DNA of 64,000 nucleotides, taken from the NCBI GenBank assembly GCA_032209605.1, contig JASFXZ010000028.1:9546981-9610980 (forward strand), written 5' to 3'. Source of the DNA: Mactromeris polynyma (Eukaryota > Mollusca > Bivalvia > Venerida > Mactridae). A program made the translations under genes and the position numbers. The notes under the pieces are model-generated. The model had not been told where the DNA came from and made no database searches. It saw only the letters and a list, made by a program, of their open reading frames with translations. Positions 57,925 through 64,000 of this stretch are shown here, piece by piece. Positions within the stretch are counted from its first letter, which is position 1. Each line of letters begins with the position of its first letter.

Positions 57925-57989
57925 TAGACATTGTTTTACTGCATTTTCATGAAAGTACAACAATTTGACGAATTTTCATGTTGGTCGTT

Positions 57990-58670
57990 ATTTATTGTTC
58001 CATTTCCATCAAACGTCTCTAGACAATCATTTCTTCCGTAAGAAAGGTCTTAGTGTTTATATTGAAACTGCCAATTGCGAGTTTTTCAACGAGATAAAGA
58101 CATATGGTTATATGTAGCATAAAACAAGATGTTTACCAATTACAGCGGTCCTTTTGTATAAGCAGGGAACGTCAAGACAAGGACACGTGTAGTTTGACAA
58201 AATACTGCAAAATTTTCTGAAAGAGGCTGTGCCAAACGTAGGAGTTTGTGTCAGGTGTATAACTGCTCAATATTGCAAAGAACCAACCCGACAGCTTTCA
58301 TTTCAAATAATGTTTCACTTCACTTTCGTGTCGAAATCGCGACGCAATCGTTGTAGTTCGCAGTGGTTCATGGACATTACTACGGTATTCTTACTGTGAT
58401 CGTAGTGAGTTCGTGTGGGTTCGTACTGGTTCTTCTTAATTCTTGTTGGAAGCGTACCGCGTTCTTACTGCTGTCTCACTGCATTACTGTGGCATCGTAC
58501 AGATGCGTACAATATGTGTACGACATGAGTAAGGAACTCTCTCTAGGGTCAGTACATGGCGAACCACTAAGACTTTTTCATTCTTCCCTATTCGCCGGCA
58601 TTCGTGCCAAAAGTCGTGAAAGTGGGACTGGGGCTTTAGGGAGATATTCGCTGCGAGGAGTTTGCTTTTG
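57990..58670. other. intergenic DNA, nothing firmly recognised
   Basis: A 102-codon plus-strand frame (58363-58671) lies here. It contains imperfect GTTCGTA/GATCGTAGT echoes and no domain, so it is not called. Confidence 0.4.
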
Positions 58671-58677
58671 ATTTGGC

Positions 58678-58925
58678 TACTATATAACACATTTGTAAAA
58701 CAAAAAGTCGGCTTCATGCGGTCTTTAGCTTAACACTTACCTTCATTTCAGTACTTCCAATTGACGCTTTATGTCTTTATTTGATTGTGATCTCTCTTCA
58801 CTGCTTACTATATACACATTTGTATAAAAATTAGTCGCCCTAATGTGGTCTTTACACCTATCGTCGTTTTAGTTCCTTAAATTGACGCTCAATGTATTTA
58901 TGTGACTGTGATTTCTCTTCACCTT
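58678..58925. repeat. about 125-bp tandem duplication, diverged
   Basis: ACTATATA(A)CACATTTGTA, AGTCG(G/C)C, GTGGTCTTTA-type, CAATTGACGCT and GTGATTTCTCTTCAC stretches occur in the same order at about 58678 and again at about 58803. Confidence 0.7.
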
Positions 58926-59099
58926 ATTTGAAAACGTTTCAACTGCTTAGCCAATTATGTATTTTTAATAAATGGATTAAAACCATTGTTCAACAGTTTT
59001 AAGACAACAGTTTAAACAAAAGTTTAAAACCCCCAGTATTTGTACTCACAGTTCCAAGGCTGTAAATCGCTGTATTGTTATTATTTCTATTTTTGTTTT

Positions 59100-59372
59100 A
59101 GATGTATTTTAAATTTCCCTTTCCCCATGTGCAATTCATTCCCTTGATAAAGTGTTCATGTTTCCCCTTTCGGCCTATTGTTGCCAGCTCTCCTGACGTG
59201 TTCCCTGATGTATTCCATCTATTACATTCCCACAGTTCGTACTCCTTAAATCTCCACAGGCCATTCCTTGCGCCCCTATCCCTTGTGTATTTACCCTTGT
59301 ACCTCCTCAATGCCTGATGTTTTGTAGACTGGTTTTCTTTTCGGAGGTCTGTGTGGGACAGGCATTGTCTTG
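59100..59372 (-). repeat. interspersed repeat family B, inverted copy
   Basis: The reverse complement aligns with 60365-60665 (CAAGACAATGCCTGTCCCAC, AGGAGGTACAAGGG, GAATGGCCTG, CAACAATAGGCCGAAA). With the plus copy at 60365 it forms an inverted pair about 1 kb apart. Confidence 0.75.
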
Positions 59373-59407
59373 TGTATATGGTGTTCCCTGTATCAACTTA
59401 TTCTCTC

Positions 59408-59636
59408 TTTAAGTTATATACGGCGGTCAGATGACCTAACCAGTTTAGCCGGAATTAATTGACAATCAGTATTAAATAACCCTTCCACAGGTAGCTGACA
59501 ACTACCCCACATGATTCAGAGTTGAAGAACAAATGTCAAGGCCGGGAGGACATAATCTGCTCAGTCCGAGAATCGAACTCGGACCTCCCGGGTGACAGCC
59601 TACCTCTTTTACCCCTGCGCTAACCGGACAGTCTGT
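59408..59636 (-). mobile_element. tRNA-derived SINE, minus orientation
   Basis: The reverse complement starts GTCCGGTTAGCGCAGGGGTA, has GTCCGAGTTCGATTCTCGGA as T arm, and a body with TGTGGAAGGGTTATTTAATA and AACTGGTTAGGTCA, the same family as 19713-19950. Confidence 0.8.
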
Positions 59637-60364
59637 TTATATCATACTACCGTTGTATATGAATTTACTTTATTAGTTAACACGTAAATATGAAGAAACA
59701 ACATGCAGATTGTTTTAATTTAGAAGCATAGTGTTATGTATGTTCACATCACCCGCATATCACGCCTTATTTAATGACTACTATACATCGCCAGTGGTAC
59801 TTCTGTATAGACTGTTGGATACGCTTCCGGTGCAGGTAAGGGTATGTGTTTTCTATTTATCATCAGTAAAAGTCTAGATTATTATTCAGAATAATAGATT
59901 GTGAATCCAGTCATTAGTATATTAAGTGGTACACACGCTGAGACATTAATATAATGATGTTGCTAAAATAAAGCATTCATGGCAGAATAACTAATCGGCA
60001 ATAACGCTAATCGGCCGGAAGTTTTTCCACTCTTAATATTCTACAAGTTCAATTGCAATCAAGATATCACGGTGCATGGCTCTAGAAATCCACTAGCGCG
60101 ACATCCCGGACAAATCTACCTACAGCTGTGTTGGACTTGGTTCGGGAAAAGTGTGTTATGCATGTCTACCTAACTGTTAATCCATACCATATTATATGCT
60201 CATACAACTGTCCTCACATGTCGGACAAGTCAAACTTAACATGTACACTAGTCTGGAAGAACTGTATTTGAAGATGTGCGACGAAGTGGCATGCCTCGTG
60301 TTTCATTGCACCCGTGTTGGCGTCTTTGTGAAAGAGAGAGAATAAGTTGTTAAAGTGAACGCAA

Positions 60365-60670
60365 CATACATAAGACAGTGCCTCCCCACACAGACCTCCG
60401 GGAAAACAACAAACCTTAAAACATAAGGCACTTGAGGAGGTTCAATGGTACATACCTAAGGGAAGATAGGCGGAAGGAATGGCCTGACATACCATAAGGA
60501 ATAACTACGATAGCACGAGGACAAATAGTGAAAGGGGGGAAATTAATGGACGGAAAAAATCCCAGGACAAGCCAAAACAGCCGGCAACAATAGGCCGAAA
60601 CTGGGCAGAAAATAACATGAACACTTTATAAATTGAAAGAGTTGTACCGGGGAAAGGGAAATATAATATA
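60365..60670 (+). repeat. interspersed repeat family B, best copy
   Basis: It starts near ACATAAGACAGTGCCTCCCC and includes ATAAGGCACTTGAGGAGGTT and CAACAATAGGCCGAAACTGG. Four copies are in the window (10020, 54065, 59100 inverted, 60365). No terminal repeats or tRNA boxes were found. Confidence 0.8.
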
Positions 60671-60699
60671 CATCCTGTGAAGTACGAGGAGGAAGCAAC

Positions 60700-61480
60700 G
60701 TCTTGTCTGAAGACTGCGCCACTTCAAAACCGTGTTGTGATGTTTTCATATATGCATGTGTCTTGATTTACGATATTTCCTGGTTATAAACATTTCTTTG
60801 TTTTTCCCCGTTGAGACAAATCGTGACGATTTATTTGGAAAACGCGGCGCAAAATTAGCCAAAGTTTGGATTGTTTAATGGGCCGATAGCGTGTGTAAGT
60901 TGTTTGTTCTTCATTCAGTTTCTTAGTCAGGAAACGGGAGACAATAGAACATCCTGAGAAGAAGTCCCGGCAATCACAAATTTAAATGTTTTTATAAAAC
61001 AATTCTGACAAACTGTCTCATTTATTTATGTATCGCAGACGAAACCTGCAGTTTCATTGAAATATATCATTGCAGCCACTTTTGTTTTTTCCGAATAAAA
61101 AATAGCTATAACCATTCATGTCGCTACGGTTGAATACTTAAAGACAAGCGGATCGATATTATAATATATCTAAACAGAGTTAAACAAACTCAGCGTCGAA
61201 TTAAAATCCATTTGCAAGAAAATTTAGGCAAATTTAAATACGACATATGAGTATGTTCGAAACTCCTCGGATAATACTGCGTATAAAGCCACGGATGCAG
61301 GTAGAACATATGACAGTTACTCACCTCCATAACAGTTATTGTGCCAACATGTATGATAAATAGTTTATTAACTGTCTTCTACATATCCACAAAAAATGCG
61401 TCAAATTGAACTGAAAAAAAATGTTAAAAATTGCGTTACGTTTTACGCGGTTTTTCAACATTGTTTCAGTTATGTTGGCC
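60700..61480. other. AT-rich intergenic DNA, nothing recognised
   Basis: No supportable feature. Confidence 0.45.
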
Positions 61481-61700
61481 TTCCTACTACGTCTGAGTTA
61501 CTAACCAATCCTGACCCTTTATTCCACAAGCAACTGACGTCATCCCCAGAGATGGAGAATAATTTTGCTTTTGTTTTACTATCCTCAGTAATATTGTCGC
61601 GGCGAACATACGTCCCATTCTCGATTCGAACTTACCACCTTTAGATTGGCAGATAAGCGCTTGACCAACAGAGCTGACTGGATGTGCCTGGTAGAAATAA
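61480..61700 (-). mobile_element. tRNA-derived SINE, minus orientation
   Basis: The reverse complement contains CCAGTCAGCTCTGTTGGTCA (A box) and GTTCGAATCGAGAATGG (B box), then an unrelated body toward 61480 with GGATGACGTCAGTTGCTTGT. The acceptor stem is poor, so it is not a tRNA gene. Confidence 0.55.
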
Positions 61701-62411
61701 CGCTGCAAAATTGATAGAAATTGCCATTGCTGGCATATGTATCAACATAACAACACATTTGTAATTTATAGATACAAACGAATTGCACTCTCGGCAGTTT
61801 CCGTCAGAGTTCGATGTTGTGTTCGTTATGAATATTGAGTCGCTTATATCATTGTGTTATGATGTTTTTGCATTCGTACTTGTGAAGCAAGTTGATAACT
61901 CATATTTTAAGACATACAATCTGTTCGTTTATAAAGCACATCATAGACCCTATGTTTAATTAATAAACATATATACCAAAATCATATGTGCAAGTCGCAG
62001 CTGCATATGTAAACAAAATATGACATGTTTTTTTAATTCTTGTTCCCCATTCAATGATGTATATTTGTTAAGGTGTCCTGATTCTGTTGACCGGTAAAAT
62101 AAGTCGAACACAGCAGTATCAAGTTGCAGATATAAATCTGACATTTATTCTCAATTAAACATAATCACAATTTCGAATGTATCACATTTGAATGTTGTCG
62201 GTAAAACAATAAATGATTGAAGCCAATTTCAGTAATAAGCCAAGTCATAGCAAAAACGTTATGTACAATGCACAGTTGAAAGTTTTTACTTACACAAGTA
62301 AAGCATATTTCTTCCCCAATAAACATACTTTCTTATTTTACGACATTTAAAACAATTGAATGTCACTTCCAATTAGTTGAATTGTGTGCATTTCAAACGC
62401 ACATACCATTT

Positions 62412-62463
62412 CATATCACATGCGCAAAGTAAGTCATTTTGGTATTCCGCGCATGTGATATTT
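62412..62463. repeat. hairpin with 12-bp perfect arms
   Basis: TATCACATGCGC, a loop of about 23 nt, then GCGCATGTGATA. Confidence 0.75.
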
Positions 62464-62489
62464 TATGTTATAGCATATTTTTATTAATT

Positions 62490-62645
62490 CGTATCGCATC
62501 GTATCATATCCTATTGGATGGCATAGTTAATGTCATATCGTACCGTATCGTGACATGTCGTATTCTATCGAATCACACAATATCGTATCGAATTATATAA
62601 TATCATTACAAGATATACAATACCGTATTATATCGTACAGAATTG
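62490..62645. repeat. degenerate (ATCGT)n microsatellite
   Basis: Repeated TATCGTATCGTATC-type pentamers with heavy interruption. Confidence 0.7.
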
Positions 62646-63124
62646 TATTATGAACAATAAAGAAAAACACAACATAGTTGATATACATACGAGCATATGA
62701 ATGCAAGAAAGAAATTCATGTGTATTATATGGAATAAAGTCGCCCTATTTACATGAATCAAAAGTTGCAGATTGCGATTCATTTATGTACATAAATATTT
62801 ACAATATTATCATCATCAATAACTAAGATATATGCCCTAACTAGTTTATGGAATCATTAAAAATAGTCCATTATAGTTCAACGTATTCTTCAGAAATGGT
62901 AAACAGTCACGGTCCCTTCAAGCAGACAGAGAACCCCATATTTGTTTTGTTAAACTAACTCATATCAGTAACGTCTTGGACTTCTGTAAACGAAAATCAT
63001 CACAGAATGAAAGACCGTTCGATGATTTGTACAAACAGTGATACATGTTTTGGCTCTAAGGTGCAATTTTTCATTTGCAACGCAATAAGCTTTTGTTCTA
63101 CCAGTGGACGAACACATTCATTAT

Positions 63125-63508
63125 CCCGAAATGTAACATCACGAAATGTAACATCACGAAATGTAACATCACGAAATGTAACATCACGAAAAGTAACATC
63201 ACGAAATGTAACATCACGAAATGTAACATCACGAAATGAAACATCACGAAAAGTAACATCACGAAATGTAACATCACGAAAAGTAACATCACGAAATTTT
63301 ACATCACGAAATGTAACATCACGAAAAGTAACATCACGAAATGTAACATCACGAAATGTAACATCACGAAATGAAACATCACGAAAAGTAACATCACGAA
63401 ATGTAACATCACGAAAAGTAACATCACGAAATTTTACATCACGAAATGTAACATCACGAAAATTAACATCACGAAATGTAACATCACGAAATGTAACATC
63501 ACGAAATC
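63125..63508. repeat. 15-bp minisatellite with 135-bp higher-order repeat
   Basis: About 26 copies of ACATCACGAAATGTA and variants. The order of variants (GTA, GAA, TTT and AAAGTA types) recurs after nine units, so two 135-bp higher-order blocks can be seen. The long frame on plus (SRNVT)n and its minus partner are by-products. Confidence 0.95.
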
Positions 63509-63549
63509 ATCCACTTAAAAATAAGTTCCGTCATCACTACTATATGTGA

Positions 63550-64000
63550 CACTTTATGATAGTAGAAGGGACAAGTAAATGTCGGCGCTTCCGGGATTTT
63601 CGGGCAAAGAAAAAAATACTTTACTCGGACACTATCACAATTTAAGTCTATATTGCATTTATTATTTTTAATGTTAATGACTCAATGTTAAGTTTCCCGC
63701 CTTCAGGAAATGATAAATGACATTTAACGAAAAAAGATCGGCTCTGACGTAATTCGCACGGATCTACAGACATACTGGCATCAACAAATTACAAAAAATC
63801 TAAAAGTGATCCCTATTAAATATCGGTCTCTGAGATTTTTTGCCCAAAGGACATATCTGGGAGAAATTGAGCTATTAATATTTCTGAATGACTTACTTTA
63901 TTTAGGGAATTACAGCACTCTTAATATGGTGATCAAGACTAGATCTACAAAACTTTCTGTGTCTCAAACATTTAATACATCAATGATGTATTCAGATACA
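63550..64000. other. intergenic DNA to the window end, nothing recognised
   Basis: No supportable feature. Confidence 0.45.

Noticed and set aside
58363..58671. 102-codon plus-strand frame
   Set aside because: No domain, no splice partner and internal sequence echoes; likely chance.
63125..63508. CRISPR-like array
   Set aside because: The repeat units are contiguous with no unique spacers, and the DNA is eukaryotic.
63007..63549. 180-codon (SRNVT)n frame
   Set aside because: 15-bp satellite without stops; no start context, splice site or homology to support a gene, so it is kept only as a repeat.

Overview
The window is nuclear DNA of an animal with AT-rich, intron-containing genes, most likely a marine mollusc (probably a bivalve). 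The reasons are small exons with GT-AG introns, tRNA-derived SINEs of the kind common in molluscs, CR1-like LINE ends, a very dense load of MITEs and minisatellites, and a NACHT-LRR receptor with a 2A-like peptide exon. There is no bacterial-style gene, no operon and no CRISPR array. Species-level placement is inference from style, not from any search.

Six spliced or candidate genes can be read by eye. (1) Minus strand, 6717-2821: a NACHT/LRR (NLR-type) receptor. Its large NACHT exon is preceded by a symmetric phase-1 exon that ends in a 2A-like NPGP motif and is followed by a short 3' exon that continues past the apparent stop. (2) Minus strand, 21821-14177: a six-exon, 191-residue MICOS subunit of the MIC26/MIC27 (APOO/APOOL) family. 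Its last 19 residues and stop codon come from the terminal repeat of a MITE. (3) Minus strand, 30891-29762: a two-exon 62-residue protein of unknown function. It starts 150 bp from, and divergent to, (4) the plus-strand gene at 31042-41376, a six-exon, 404-residue protein with EF-hands, then an Arg/Ser/Lys/His repeat block, then an acidic Pro-Glu tail. (5) Minus strand, 52173-43130: a seven-exon, 599-residue type I membrane glycoprotein with a signal-peptide exon, N-glycosylated ectodomain, Ser/Thr mucin-like repeats, one transmembrane helix and a basic tail. A complete hAT element sits in its intron beside a splice donor, and a decayed duplicate of its signal-peptide exon lies in intron 1. 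(6) Minus strand, 57924-57146: a weak two-exon candidate for an 88-residue protein. A single-exon 127-codon ORF lies just beyond it.

The rest is mobile and repeated DNA: a 2.5 kb hAT copy with an 8-bp target duplication; LINE remnants at 13.0, 22.1-23.2, 24.2, 26.6, 28.8-29.5, 36.3 and 39.3 kb; SINEs at 2.3, 8.4-9.0, 19.8, 48.8, 59.5 and 61.6 kb; at least five pogo-like MITEs with CAGTAAAACC ends; several other MITE families, three of them nested; and minisatellites at 33.0-33.7 (purine-only strand), 37.3-38.5 (22-bp unit), 46.8 (32-bp), 48.0-48.3 (54-bp, coding) and 63.1-63.5 kb (15-bp unit with a 135-bp higher-order period).

All gene models come from reading splice consensus, phase and frame by hand. 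In the four strongest spliced genes every intron phase matches exactly. No homology search or transcript data were available.
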